From assembly GCA_947625755.1 (NCBI GenBank), contig CANQPJ010000006.1:1-64000 (forward strand): a DNA stretch of 64,000 bases. The letters run 5' to 3'. This DNA comes from an uncultured Lachnospiraceae bacterium. GTDB taxonomy: Bacteria; Bacillota; Clostridia; Lachnospirales; Lachnospiraceae. A model generated the notes under the pieces. It did not search any database and was not told the origin of the DNA. It was given only the letters and a program-made list of their open reading frames with translations. Numbering within the stretch: position 1 is the stretch's first letter; every line of letters starts with the position of its first letter. A program made the translations under genes and the position numbers. Below are positions 53,900 to 63,368 of the stretch, piece after piece.

Positions 53900-56419
53900 T
53901 TATTGATTATTACAAATTTGTTCGAACTGTTCCATAGACATAATTACTTTTCGCGGCTTATTTGTCTCTTCCTGTCCCACTACACCGGCATCATATAATT
54001 GTTCCATGATACGGGCTGCCCGGTTAAATCCAACGCGGAACTGCCTTTGAAGCATGCTGGTGGAACCTTTTTGCTTTTCAATACATAGTCTTCCTGCGTC
54101 CACAAACAGCGGATCTCTGGAATTATCTCCTCCACCGCTCATTGCTTCCTGATCTGTAGCCAATTTTGCATCTATGGATGAATCATATTCTGCTTCACTA
54201 CTGTTGTTTTTAATAAATTCAACTGTATTTATTATCTCCTGTTCTGATACATATGCGCCTTGTACTCTGACCGGTTTTACATAGCCGGCAGGATAAAACA
54301 GCATATCACCATTGCCTAGAAGTTTTTCTGCGCCATTCATATCAATAATGGTTCTGGAATCAGTTCCTGAAGCCACAGTCAATGCAACTCTGGATGGGAT
54401 ATTTGCCTTAATCAGACCGGTAATAACATCAACAGAAGGTCTCTGTGTGGCGATAACCATGTGAATACCTGCCGCCCTTGCCAGCTGTGCCAGTCTGCAT
54501 ATTGCCTCTTCCACTTCTTTTGCAGCCACCATCATCAAATCTGCCAACTCATCAATGACAATCAGAATCTGCGGCATCTTCTCTGCAGGTTCTTCACCGT
54601 CTAACTGACCGCTTTCCACTTTTGCATTGTAACTTCCAATATCCCTTGCACCTGCCTTGGCAAACTTATTATATCGGGAAGTCATTTCTGCCACTGCCCA
54701 ATTCAGTATGCCTGCAGCCTTTTTTGCATCTGTGACAACATCATATAGCAGATGAGGAATTTTATTATAAACCTGAAATTCTACATACTTTGGATCAATG
54801 ACAATCAGTCTTACATCCTCTGGTGTAGTACGATATAATATACTCATAATAATAGAGTTCGTAAACACTGATTTTCCGGAGCCTGTAGTTCCTGCAATAA
54901 GCATATGGGGCATTTTTGCAATGTCAGCCACAACTACTTTTCCCGCAATATCTTTTCCTGCCGGAAATGCCAGATTCGATTTATGATTTTTCAATTCTTT
55001 TGAAAGCAGAAGTTCTTTCAAGCATACAGAATCCTTCTCATCATTCGGAATCTCTATACCAACTGCCGCTTTTCCCGGAATCGGCGCCTCAATACGAATA
55101 TCGGCTGCCGCCATATTCAGCTTAATATCATCAGCAAGTCCCGTAATCCTGCTAACCTTTGTTCCCATCTCCGGCTGCAATTCATATCTTGTGACAGATG
55201 GACCTTTACTTACATTGGTAACTTCTACTTTTACACCAAAATTTGCTAAAACCTGTTTTAACTTATTTGCTGTTTTCATCAAAGTAGCTCTGGTCATTTT
55301 GCTGGAACTGCCGCTGCTGTCATTTAAGAGATTATAACCTGGTTTTTTGTATTTTATTTTTTTCTTTGCCGGTGCAATAATTTTTCCTTCTGAAGCCGCC
55401 TTCTTTGGTGCATCATCATGTACAGCATTTTCCTGCATCAGCTCTGTTGCATTAACACTTCCCTCTGTTGCAAAAGGTTTCCGCTGCATTGTCTTCTTTG
55501 CTTCTTCACTGACAATAATCCGTTCTTTTGGTTGAAACTCAACATCTGTATGCTTTATGTTATCTGAAGCCAGATTATCTGAACCAAAATCCTCTATGCC
55601 CTCAATATGTATTTCATGAACATTCTGATCGTTATCTTCTGCATCTGCTATCTCTTTATGGTCGTTTTCTCCCAAAACAGAATGTTCAAAATCTACACCG
55701 ACTGCCCTGCTTCGTTTATGCTCTCTCTCCATGGCACGGCGCTTTTCTTTTTCTTCACGTTTTCTTTGCTTTTCAATGGCACTCGCTTCTCTTCTTGCCT
55801 TTGTATCTTCCAATGCAGATTCATATGCTTTATAACTCTTATTCCGGATTGCTGACATAATGGATTTTTCTGTAAGAATCACTATGCATATAATCAATAG
55901 GACAATCGCTATAATATATGCTCCTGTTAATCCCAGCGAAGCATGAAGTCCCTTTCCGAATACTCCGCCTACGATTCCTCCACCAAAGGTTCCGGAGGCT
56001 CCCTCTGTATAGAAAAATATCAGAGATGCATTACTTCCTCCAAAGCTGAATAAATGGAAAAATAATCCAAAGTCAAGAAACAATACAATTACAGCAATAA
56101 TCTTCCGCACAATGTCGGCATTGATTTCATTATAAGCAATAATGCCGACTATAACTGCCACAACAATAGGAAAGATATAGCCCATCCATCCAAATGCTCC
56201 TAACATAACTGATCTTAGGGCATTTCCTACAATTCCACAAATTCCAAAATTACTTAAAAACAGGAATAGTGCTACAGCAACAGCTATCCATAAATTAACT
56301 TCCCGGACTACCTTTTTGCGGCGTTTTGCCATCTCTGCATTTCTTTTTCTTGTCTGTGCACCTTTTTTTGCACTGCTATTTGTTTTTCTGCCTCCATTTT
56401 TCTTTTTTGTATTGGTCAC
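53900..56419 (-). CDS. spoIIIE: DNA translocase FtsK/SpoIIIE
   Basis: An 839-residue septal DNA pump. A basic N terminus is followed by four membrane segments up to about residue 185, a charged linker (about 190-330) and the motor: FtsK alpha (VKVEVTNVSKGPSVTRYELQP), Walker A LIAGTTGSGKSVFTN, Walker B LIVIDELADLMM, and the C-terminal gamma DNA-reading domain (DPLFVDAGRLCIEKQKGSTSMLQRQFRVGFNRAARIM). The start is GTG after GAGGTGTAAA. In a spore former it would move chromosome into the forespore; FtsK or SpoIIIE naming is not resolvable by sequence. Confidence 0.95.
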   Translation of the reverse strand: MTNTKKKNGGRKTNSSAKKGAQTRKRNAEMAKRRKKVVREVNLWIAVAVALFLFLSNFGICGIVGNALRSVMLGAFGWMGYIFPIVVAVIVGIIAYNEINADIVRKIIAVIVLFLDFGLFFHLFSFGGSNASLIFFYTEGASGTFGGGIVGGVFGKGLHASLGLTGAYIIAIVLLIICIVILTEKSIMSAIRNKSYKAYESALEDTKARREASAIEKQRKREEKEKRRAMEREHKRSRAVGVDFEHSVLGENDHKEIADAEDNDQNVHEIHIEGIEDFGSDNLASDNIKHTDVEFQPKERIIVSEEAKKTMQRKPFATEGSVNATELMQENAVHDDAPKKAASEGKIIAPAKKKIKYKKPGYNLLNDSSGSSSKMTRATLMKTANKLKQVLANFGVKVEVTNVSKGPSVTRYELQPEMGTKVSRITGLADDIKLNMAAADIRIEAPIPGKAAVGIEIPNDEKDSVCLKELLLSKELKNHKSNLAFPAGKDIAGKVVVADIAKMPHMLIAGTTGSGKSVFTNSIIMSILYRTTPEDVRLIVIDPKYVEFQVYNKIPHLLYDVVTDAKKAAGILNWAVAEMTSRYNKFAKAGARDIGSYNAKVESGQLDGEEPAEKMPQILIVIDELADLMMVAAKEVEEAICRLAQLARAAGIHMVIATQRPSVDVITGLIKANIPSRVALTVASGTDSRTIIDMNGAEKLLGNGDMLFYPAGYVKPVRVQGAYVSEQEIINTVEFIKNNSSEAEYDSSIDAKLATDQEAMSGGGDNSRDPLFVDAGRLCIEKQKGSTSMLQRQFRVGFNRAARIMEQLYDAGVVGQEETNKPRKVIMSMEQFEQICNNQ

Positions 56420-56477
56420 TTTACACCTCGATAATTATTTTATATTTAGTCTGTTTTTATTAACCATAGTCTGTTTT

Positions 56478-56506
56478 ATTTTACTATTTTTCAGACTTTT
56501 ATTCAA
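56478..56506 (-). promoter_or_regulatory. Candidate sigma-A promoter for spoIIIE
   Basis: On the minus strand TTGAAT (56506-56501), a 17-bp spacer and TAAAAT (56483-56478), about 60 bp before the GTG start. Confidence 0.5.
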
Positions 56507-56533
56507 GGTATAGTGCGTGTTTATATAACATTT

Positions 56534-57175
56534 TTACTTTTCTATCAGTTCATACAGCTTTTTCATTGCATCTTTCAGACCGCCAATCTCATTAATTATC
56601 CCCTCTTGTACCGCCTGCTTTCCAACCAGAATACTGCCGACATCCTTTGTCATGACCTCCGTTTCGGTCATTAACTCCATAAATCTCTTTTCTTTTATGT
56701 CACAATGATGAATTACAAAATGATTAATCCTTTCCTGTATTTTTTTAAAATATTTATAAGTCTGCGGCACTCCTATAAACATCCCATTCATTCGAACCGG
56801 ATGTATTACCATGGTCCCTGTTTCTACAATAAATGAATAATCTGTAGAAACCGCCAGAGGAACACCAATAGAATGGCTTCCACCCAATACAAGAGAAACC
56901 GTGGGTTTACTCAGGCTTGCTATCATTTCTGCAATTGCCAGTCCGCATTCCACATCTCCTCCTACTGTATTTAATATAATTAATAGTCCGTCTGTCTCTT
57001 CGTCATCTTCCACTTGCGCTAATTGCGGCAGAACATGTTCGTACTTTGTGGCTTTTGTTCCGGAAGCAACATTTTCGTGTCCCTCTATCTCACCAATGAT
57101 ATTTAATAAATGTATTTTCCTATGTTTTTTATTTTTTTTTAAATCTGTTTGTCCATATTCTTTGATTTCGTCCAT
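56534..57175 (-). CDS. tepA: ClpP-family serine protease TepA
   Basis: A 213-residue cytosolic protein of the ClpP/crotonase fold, TepA branch. It has LLIILNTVGGDVECGLAIAEMIASL, the nucleophile loop LVLGGSHSIGVPLAVS and the His segment GTMVIHPVRMNG. In the family it helps protein export or spore functions; the substrate is unknown. Its ribosome binding site (GGAGG, 57187-57183) is buried in the hairpin that terminates the upstream gene, with seven U and then the AUG. Confidence 0.88.
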   Translation of the reverse strand: MDEIKEYGQTDLKKNKKHRKIHLLNIIGEIEGHENVASGTKATKYEHVLPQLAQVEDDEETDGLLIILNTVGGDVECGLAIAEMIASLSKPTVSLVLGGSHSIGVPLAVSTDYSFIVETGTMVIHPVRMNGMFIGVPQTYKYFKKIQERINHFVIHHCDIKEKRFMELMTETEVMTKDVGSILVGKQAVQEGIINEIGGLKDAMKKLYELIEK

Positions 57176-57215
57176 AAAAAAACCTCCATACCTTGATAGT
57201 ATGGAAGTTTTTTTT
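57176..57215 (-). terminator. Terminator of the glycosidase gene overlapping the tepA ribosome binding site
   Basis: On the minus strand CUUCCAUAC (57207-57199), a 7-nt loop and GUAUGGAGG (57191-57183) pair along nine bases with one G-U, followed by seven U and immediately the tepA AUG at 57175. The 3' arm is the GGAGG of tepA. Confidence 0.8.
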
Positions 57216-57250
57216 AGAATTATTTATTCGTTGGTCTGTTTCTGTCAGAA

Positions 57251-60200
57251 TTATTTTTTAATTTTGACTCTCCTGACAGCAGACCACTTCTTACTGTAAT
57301 ATGTCTTTCCTTTTACTCTAATATATGCCTTCATACGAATATATAAAACCTTTTTACGTCTCAATTTTCTATGTCTTACAGTAAATTTCTTTTTATTTTT
57401 CCTGTATTTGATTTTCAGAATGGCTTTTTTGTTCTTTTTTGCATTCTTTCTTGTCTTATAAAAACATATCTGATAACCTTTCGCATTCCTGCATATCTTC
57501 TTCAGCCGGATTTTCACCTTTTTAGATGATTTCTTTTTGATGGCAGATTTTATTTTTACTCTGGACGGCAGGGTTACTTTGTCAATTTTCGTAGTCTGGT
57601 CCGGGGTAAAGCTTTCTGTTTCTTTAACATCAGATGTCTCCGATTTGGTTGTTTTACTCTCTTCCGAAACAGATGGTTTTTCTGTCTGCGTTGGAGCGGT
57701 CTCATCCGGAAGTTTTTCCTCCGGACCCACCTCACTATATGCCATTCCTTCTTCTGTCAGGTCTCCTGTATTAATATCATACAGTCTGGTATATTCGGTT
57801 CCTGAAATATCATCAGAATAATCAACAAACCACGCATAACGTTCTACATAGTCCAGAGATTCCAACATTTTTCCTACTTCTTTAATATATTTTACAGCAA
57901 GTTCATGGGACATTGGATTTGCCAGTTTATAACCCTGCCACTGTGTAGAAACATCCACATTACCGATTTCTGTAATCCAGATAGGAATCTGATATTTATT
58001 GTGTAATCTTTCCAATGCCTGCCGGAAAGATTCCACAGAGCCCGGATGGGTGAAATCCTGATATACATGCAATGTCAAAAAGTCCACCCGGTATCCTAAT
58101 TCTTTTGCACGTGCCATAAATTCAGATACCCATGCATCCTCGACAGCTGCACCTGCCGGGCTTCCCAGACGCAATCCTGTAGACTCTAATTGCGGCCATA
58201 GCTCTATTGCCTGATCCACTGTCATGTTAGACTGATCGTTCAAATCGGGTTCATTGAATGCCAGCAGGTTTTTATAAATTCCTGACTTTGCACCATCTTT
58301 TAGTTTGTTTATTTCCGTTGTATTTACATACGCTGCACCCCAGACCATCGGAACATATTCCAATCCTGCTTCTTTTGCCTCTGATGCGACCTCTTCTGTT
58401 GCGCCCCAGTTATACAGCCATGTAGCTCCAATCTTATTGAAAAGAGATACATTTCTCTGACTCGGAATATTCCCGCTTGCGTAGTACCAGCTACCGATTC
58501 CTTTCTTTTCTGATACAAGCGGCTCTTTCTGTGGCGCTTTATTTTCTTTCAATCCCTTATATGAAGCAGTCAGCTGATTTTCTGCATTGTAAATATCATT
58601 GGCATCTGCCTGCATATCATCATAAACAGAACCGGCATCTGTCAGCGCATCCTGAAATTTCTTCCATGCTTCATCCGTGGCATCTTCTTTCTGCGTATTC
58701 TCATACTGCTCGATGATACCCTTTAATTCTTCTTTTAAAAACTCAATATCCTCACAATAAATGTTAATACCAACTTTCGCACCCGTCTCGGAAATTCCAC
58801 CGGTACCGACAGAGCCTCCCTGACCGTTTACAATATGGGTAACCTTTCCTTTCCCATCCGGATTCGTACCACTGAGAGATACCGTACAGGCATTCATCAC
58901 TTTTGTTCCGTGGGACACTTCCATGGCATTATCAAGCGTCATAAATTCTTTTGTGTGGATAAATACTTCATAAATCCCAAGGGCAGTCGCTTCATGATGT
59001 TCTACTTCGTCTGCCACTTTGTAAGATGCATATCCATTGGCTCCATTATCCGGTATCCAGTCTTTCTGATATGGTACATCATATGGCAGTTCGCTTTGAT
59101 AAAAGTATGTTCTTCCATTATTTCCATTCCATAACGTCTGATACTGTTGGAAATGTTCTACAAATAATCCATAAACCGTCACATCATCTCCATTGACAAC
59201 CAGTCCGTTCTTTGCAGTACTTTCATTCCAGTTTGCTCCGGCGCCATGATCTGCTCTCCAAATCCAGAAATGATCGCCGATTACATCATCACTATTGATT
59301 TCAAGACATTTTTCTGTCTTTCCGATTCTTGCTCCGCCGACACGGAAGAACAAATCGCTTAACAGTACCGGATTATCACTGTGGTCCGTTTCAGAATTTT
59401 CCGCGCCAACCTGTATCAGTGTATCAGAGCCCTGCGCTCCTGCCTCAATTACCAATCCCGCAATGCTTATGCCATCAACATCTGCGGTCTTAATTGCCGT
59501 ATCCGTATTTTTGCACACAAGGGTTGCAAGACCCAGACCCAGAATAACAGTATCCGGATTTGTTACCTCCAATGGTTTTTCTATCTCATAAATTCCCGGT
59601 GTAAATAGAATATGCTTTCCCTCCTGAAGGGCTGCGTTTAATGTTTCAGCATTATCAGTATCTGCCTTTGCTACATAGAAATCACGGAGATTGATGGATT
59701 TTCCTCCACCCATATCATCTTTTGCCCATGAAATATCTGCAGCATTTTTTCTGATTCCCGGAACAAAAACTGCATATTCTCCATTATCATCTACATATAA
59801 AAATGGTTTTTCACGGATAACAGGCGTATTATCGATTGTTGTATATGCCTTAATGCTTGTGTTTGCCCAGTCTGTCGAAGATGCCGGTGCATTATAACAG
59901 CCTAGGAACAGCATATTCCAGCAGGAATCATACCAGCTGTCTGTCATGTGTGTATTTCTGACAAAAAACTGCTGCTGGGACCATGAACCTGTCTGCCCGG
60001 TCACATAAGTATCCGCCAGAAATCCACCGCTGGCAGTTCTTCCAATATCATCTAAATGCAGTTTGCCATTCACATAAAGACGTCTCATTGGCGCAGCTTG
60101 AGAAGCACCGTATTTTACTTCATTCTCCGGACTTCCCGACTCTATGTAAAGATTTTCAATTCCTCTCCAGAAATTAATCAGTACGTTTTCACTTTCGTTC

Positions 60201-61339
60201 TTGTCTACGTTGATATTTCTAATTTTTGTCTCATATGGCGTTTTTCCAAGTCCCAATACCTGCGTGTAAAAACCGATATTTACCGTGTTGATATTATAGT
60301 CTCCCGGTTTAAATACAATCGCATACCGGTTATCAGTAAATTCGGAAAGAGACGCTTTCATCTGCACATCAGAAATTGCTTTCAACTGACTGTTAATTGT
60401 ATTTACATCATCCGTAGGGCTGTATAAATTAAGCGTATTTCCAAATAATTTAATATCCAGAGCCATTGCTTCTGACTGCTCTGATGCAATTTTTTCGGCA
60501 TTGACCGCCGTCACTTTGTAATAATATTTATAAACCGAATCTGTTACAGTATCCGTAAAGCTTGTCGTATCGGATGTTCCGATTTTTTTGTAAGTACTGT
60601 ATTTCCCGGTGGAACGGTAAATCTCATAGGTGACAGCATTTTGTACCGCCTCCCATGTCAATGTTATGTTCTTCTGCTGATAAGAAATATCGAGATTTTC
60701 AGGAATAGCCGGTCTCTCTGCAGAACTTTCAAAAGTTGTATCTTCTTCGTATCCCTCCGGAAAAACCACAATAAATTTTTCTGCTTCGGCAATATTTGTA
60801 TTTCCCGGAATCAGTTCATTATTTTCATCAAGCTGTACATAGGCTCCCTGACTAATATCATTAGAGTATCCGTTCGCAGTTCTGATTGCATAAGTACCAT
60901 CTCCTGCAGTTTCAAACCGCATTACCTCCCAGCCGCTCGTGGACTGTCCGCCATTGGCACGAAGTCCCCCTTCATTTACACTTCTTGCCGAAACTGCCTG
61001 ATGATTAAATACAGACCGGAAAGATTTGTATCCCACAAATCTGTTGTCTGTAGAATCAACAAAATCAAACAATGCATTATCCGGCATACTCTCCACATTT
61101 TCCAACATGGAAAGGTCTCCATCTGCTGTTAAATCTGTCGTGGTCTCATTAACCGTAACCACTTTTCCTGTACTCTGTGATATTAGGTACAGATATTTTG
61201 AATGTCTTGTATAGATTGTTTTTTCCATGGCTGCTCCATCCGCATAAGTATAAAATGTTATTGATGTAATCACAAGTGACAATGCCATGACAAAAGCAAT
61301 GAATTTTTTCATTCTTTTCTTTCTGCTTTTTTCCACCAT
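57251..61339 (-). CDS. Large secreted glycosidase: beta-helix + FIVAR + GH128-like domains
   Basis: A 1362-residue exported protein. Signal peptide KKFIAFVMALSLVITSITFYTYA (cut near residue 33); an N-terminal region to about 200 of unassigned fold; a fibronectin III-like domain (about 210-295); a long right-handed beta-helix region (about 300-860) resembling GH55/pectate-lyase-type proteins; a FIVAR domain (about 866-940); then a GH128-like TIM barrel (about 945-1205) with putative catalytic Glu 1030 (LLAFNEPD) and Glu 1124 (IWITEIGN). A Ser/Thr-rich linker and a very basic C-terminal domain (about 1255-1362) may anchor it to the wall. GH128 enzymes cleave beta-1,3-glucan, so laminarin, fungal or cereal glucan is a plausible substrate. 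Divergent AraC regulator next door. Confidence 0.8.
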   Translation of the reverse strand: MVEKSRKKRMKKFIAFVMALSLVITSITFYTYADGAAMEKTIYTRHSKYLYLISQSTGKVVTVNETTTDLTADGDLSMLENVESMPDNALFDFVDSTDNRFVGYKSFRSVFNHQAVSARSVNEGGLRANGGQSTSGWEVMRFETAGDGTYAIRTANGYSNDISQGAYVQLDENNELIPGNTNIAEAEKFIVVFPEGYEEDTTFESSAERPAIPENLDISYQQKNITLTWEAVQNAVTYEIYRSTGKYSTYKKIGTSDTTSFTDTVTDSVYKYYYKVTAVNAEKIASEQSEAMALDIKLFGNTLNLYSPTDDVNTINSQLKAISDVQMKASLSEFTDNRYAIVFKPGDYNINTVNIGFYTQVLGLGKTPYETKIRNINVDKNESENVLINFWRGIENLYIESGSPENEVKYGASQAAPMRRLYVNGKLHLDDIGRTASGGFLADTYVTGQTGSWSQQQFFVRNTHMTDSWYDSCWNMLFLGCYNAPASSTDWANTSIKAYTTIDNTPVIREKPFLYVDDNGEYAVFVPGIRKNAADISWAKDDMGGGKSINLRDFYVAKADTDNAETLNAALQEGKHILFTPGIYEIEKPLEVTNPDTVILGLGLATLVCKNTDTAIKTADVDGISIAGLVIEAGAQGSDTLIQVGAENSETDHSDNPVLLSDLFFRVGGARIGKTEKCLEINSDDVIGDHFWIWRADHGAGANWNESTAKNGLVVNGDDVTVYGLFVEHFQQYQTLWNGNNGRTYFYQSELPYDVPYQKDWIPDNGANGYASYKVADEVEHHEATALGIYEVFIHTKEFMTLDNAMEVSHGTKVMNACTVSLSGTNPDGKGKVTHIVNGQGGSVGTGGISETGAKVGINIYCEDIEFLKEELKGIIEQYENTQKEDATDEAWKKFQDALTDAGSVYDDMQADANDIYNAENQLTASYKGLKENKAPQKEPLVSEKKGIGSWYYASGNIPSQRNVSLFNKIGATWLYNWGATEEVASEAKEAGLEYVPMVWGAAYVNTTEINKLKDGAKSGIYKNLLAFNEPDLNDQSNMTVDQAIELWPQLESTGLRLGSPAGAAVEDAWVSEFMARAKELGYRVDFLTLHVYQDFTHPGSVESFRQALERLHNKYQIPIWITEIGNVDVSTQWQGYKLANPMSHELAVKYIKEVGKMLESLDYVERYAWFVDYSDDISGTEYTRLYDINTGDLTEEGMAYSEVGPEEKLPDETAPTQTEKPSVSEESKTTKSETSDVKETESFTPDQTTKIDKVTLPSRVKIKSAIKKKSSKKVKIRLKKICRNAKGYQICFYKTRKNAKKNKKAILKIKYRKNKKKFTVRHRKLRRKKVLYIRMKAYIRVKGKTYYSKKWSAVRRVKIKK

Positions 61340-61373
61340 AATATTTTACCTCGTTCTTTTTTGATATTTATAT

Positions 61374-61389
61374 TGTAAATGATTTTACA
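61374..61389. promoter_or_regulatory. Perfect palindrome in the divergent region (putative operator)
   Basis: TGTAAA-TGAT-TTTACA, a perfect 16-bp palindrome 35 bp upstream of the secreted glycosidase start and 109 bp before the AraC-family start. It could be the regulator's binding site. The length and symmetry are visible; the binding protein is inferred. Confidence 0.45.
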
Positions 61390-61421
61390 CAAATATGGTA
61401 TGGAATATAATGTCAATATTA

Positions 61422-61450
61422 TTGATGTTTTATGACTTTTCTGATATATT
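61422..61450 (+). promoter_or_regulatory. Sigma-A promoter for the AraC-family gene
   Basis: TTGATG (61422-61427), a 17-bp spacer and TATATT (61445-61450), about 48 bp before the ATG. Confidence 0.6.
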
Positions 61451-61497
61451 ATTTATAGTCCATCAGAGTGATTCAATTATTACAGGGAGAAGAGAAA

Positions 61498-62553
61498 ATG
61501 AATATAACAACACTAATAGAAGAACTGAAACAGTTCAATGAAGATGAAATATTGTATAAAAAATACTATGATTATCAACAGGCAGGAAAAACTAATTGGA
61601 AATCGGCTGCAGATGACATGGGTGTTTCTTATGCTTTTTTCAAAAAACATTTTCTTCCTGATGTGGAAGGAGGCTTTCTTCCTACAATAATTTCTGATAA
61701 TAATTTTTTTCAGGGAGAAGACAAAAACAATGTGGTCATCACAAAACACAATCGTTACACACCGGTGTTTGCTCACAAACATCTGTTGTTTGAACTGATT
61801 TATGTGCTTTCCGGTTCCTGTGTCCAGCACATTGAACATTCCACCATTACATTGCACGAAGGGCAGTTCTGCCTTGTTGCTCCCGGCTCTGTACATTCCA
61901 TTTCAGTATTTGACCAGAGTATCATCTTAAACATTCTGATTCGGAGAAATACATTCGAGGACATTTTCTATCATATTCTAAGAAATACAAATGTAATTTC
62001 TTCTTTTTTTAACAAGACGCTGTATACCCGGAATCAAAATGCATACCTGATAATTGATTCAAAAAAAGATCCCTATATCCGGGAACATGTTCTATCCATG
62101 TTACTCGAATATAGGGAAAAAAATAAATATTATGAAGAAATTCTAAATGGTTCCATTACCATATTGTTTTCCAAACTGTTACAACGCTACGAAAATACCA
62201 TCTATGTCTCCGATAATACCAAAAAGACAAGTGTGGAATTTTCAGATATGCTGGCATATATTGACAACAATTATCAGCATGTGACACTCCACGAAGTGGC
62301 TTCCCACTTCCATTTTTCCGATGCCTACTGTTCAAGATTAATCAAAAAACATACAGGCAAATCTTTTACGCAGCTTCAACAGAATATCCGATTCCGTATG
62401 GCTTTATTCTTTCTGGAAAACACAAATAAAACTATCGCTGAAATCAGTTCCGATATTGGTTTTCAAAATGTAGAACACTTTAACCGGCTTTTTAAAAAAC
62501 GATATGGCATCACTCCGAGCGCCCACCGCAAAATGACATCTGTAACGCACTAA
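61498..62553 (+). CDS. AraC-family transcriptional regulator
   Basis: A 351-residue regulator: an N-terminal region of about 60 residues, a cupin sensor (RYTPVFAHKHLLFELIYVLSGSCVQHIEHSTITLHEGQFCLVAPGSVHSI) and a C-terminal double helix-turn-helix (VTLHEVASHFHFSDAYCSRLIKKHTGKSFTQLQ ... TIAEISSDIGFQNVEHFNRLFKKRYGITPSAHR). ATG 61498 follows AGGGAGAAGAG and is preferred over an ATG 30 bases earlier. It is divergent from the large secreted glycosidase, so local control of glucan use is likely. The inducer would be a sugar bound by the cupin. Confidence 0.92.
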   Translation: MNITTLIEELKQFNEDEILYKKYYDYQQAGKTNWKSAADDMGVSYAFFKKHFLPDVEGGFLPTIISDNNFFQGEDKNNVVITKHNRYTPVFAHKHLLFELIYVLSGSCVQHIEHSTITLHEGQFCLVAPGSVHSISVFDQSIILNILIRRNTFEDIFYHILRNTNVISSFFNKTLYTRNQNAYLIIDSKKDPYIREHVLSMLLEYREKNKYYEEILNGSITILFSKLLQRYENTIYVSDNTKKTSVEFSDMLAYIDNNYQHVTLHEVASHFHFSDAYCSRLIKKHTGKSFTQLQQNIRFRMALFFLENTNKTIAEISSDIGFQNVEHFNRLFKKRYGITPSAHRKMTSVTH

Positions 62554-62562
62554 ATCAGAAGA

Positions 62563-63330
62563 TTATAGAGAAATTACCTTTGCATATTCCAAAGTTCCAC
62601 CGAACAAATCCAATGCACTTCCAATCGTATAATCCAGTCTGCCATTACTAATCTTTTTAAAAGTATCAATCTGGGAAATCGAGGAAATGCCGCCGGCATA
62701 AGTAATTGGATTTCCATGGTAAGACGAAAGAGTTTTTACCAATGCCTCTTCCATACCGTTTCCTTTTCCTTCTACGTCTACCCCATGAACCAGAAACTCA
62801 TCACAATAAGCAGACAGTTTGTCCAGTAATTCCGGACTGACTCTCTCCTCGGTGAATTTCTGCCAGCGGTCTGTCACTATATAGTATGCATTTTCATGTT
62901 TCCGACAGCTTAAATCCAGCACAATATGTTCTTTTCCTACTGCCTCAACCAGTTTCTGCAGATTTTCATAGTTGATTTTACCATCCTTAAATACAAAAGA
63001 AGTAACAATTACATGACTGGCACCGGCAGCAATCCACCATGCCGCATTTTTGTCATTCACTCCTCCGCCAATCTGCATTCCGCCGGCATAAACTTTTAAT
63101 GCCTTCCATGCCTCCTGTCTGTCCGCTTCATAATATTCCGAATCCACAGCATTTAATAAAATAATATGGCCTCCGGTCAATCCGTCTTTTTTATAAAGCT
63201 CTGCAAATTCCGCTGCACTTTTTTCTGACACAAAATTTTCCTTTGCCAGATTGCCTTCATCATTCAGGCTGCCGCCTACCAACTGTTTTACTTTTCCATT
63301 ATGAATATCTATACACGGTCTGAATTTCAC
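62563..63330 (-). CDS. hisA: HisA, phosphoribosyl-ProFAR isomerase, eukaryotic type
   Basis: A 255-residue TIM-barrel enzyme of histidine synthesis. Sequence matches the eukaryotic (yeast His6/plant) branch rather than ordinary bacterial HisA: FRPCIDIHNGKVKQLVGGSL, QIGGGVNDKNAAWW, IVLDLSCRK, EFLVHGVDVEGKGNGMEE, YAGGISSISQ and the end DYTIGSALDLFGG. The start is GTG with GGAGC upstream. It stands beside a sulfhydrylase gene, not other his genes, in the visible stretch. The assignment is from memory of the family motifs. Confidence 0.88.
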   Translation of the reverse strand: MKFRPCIDIHNGKVKQLVGGSLNDEGNLAKENFVSEKSAAEFAELYKKDGLTGGHIILLNAVDSEYYEADRQEAWKALKVYAGGMQIGGGVNDKNAAWWIAAGASHVIVTSFVFKDGKINYENLQKLVEAVGKEHIVLDLSCRKHENAYYIVTDRWQKFTEERVSPELLDKLSAYCDEFLVHGVDVEGKGNGMEEALVKTLSSYHGNPITYAGGISSISQIDTFKKISNGRLDYTIGSALDLFGGTLEYAKVISL

Positions 63331-63368
63331 CTGCTTGCTCCTAACTCTTTATTCTGTCTTTTCACAGT

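Noticed and set aside
61374-61389. The 16-bp palindrome as a CcpA cre site
   Set aside because: It lacks the central CG and the spacing of the cre consensus; kept only as a putative operator.
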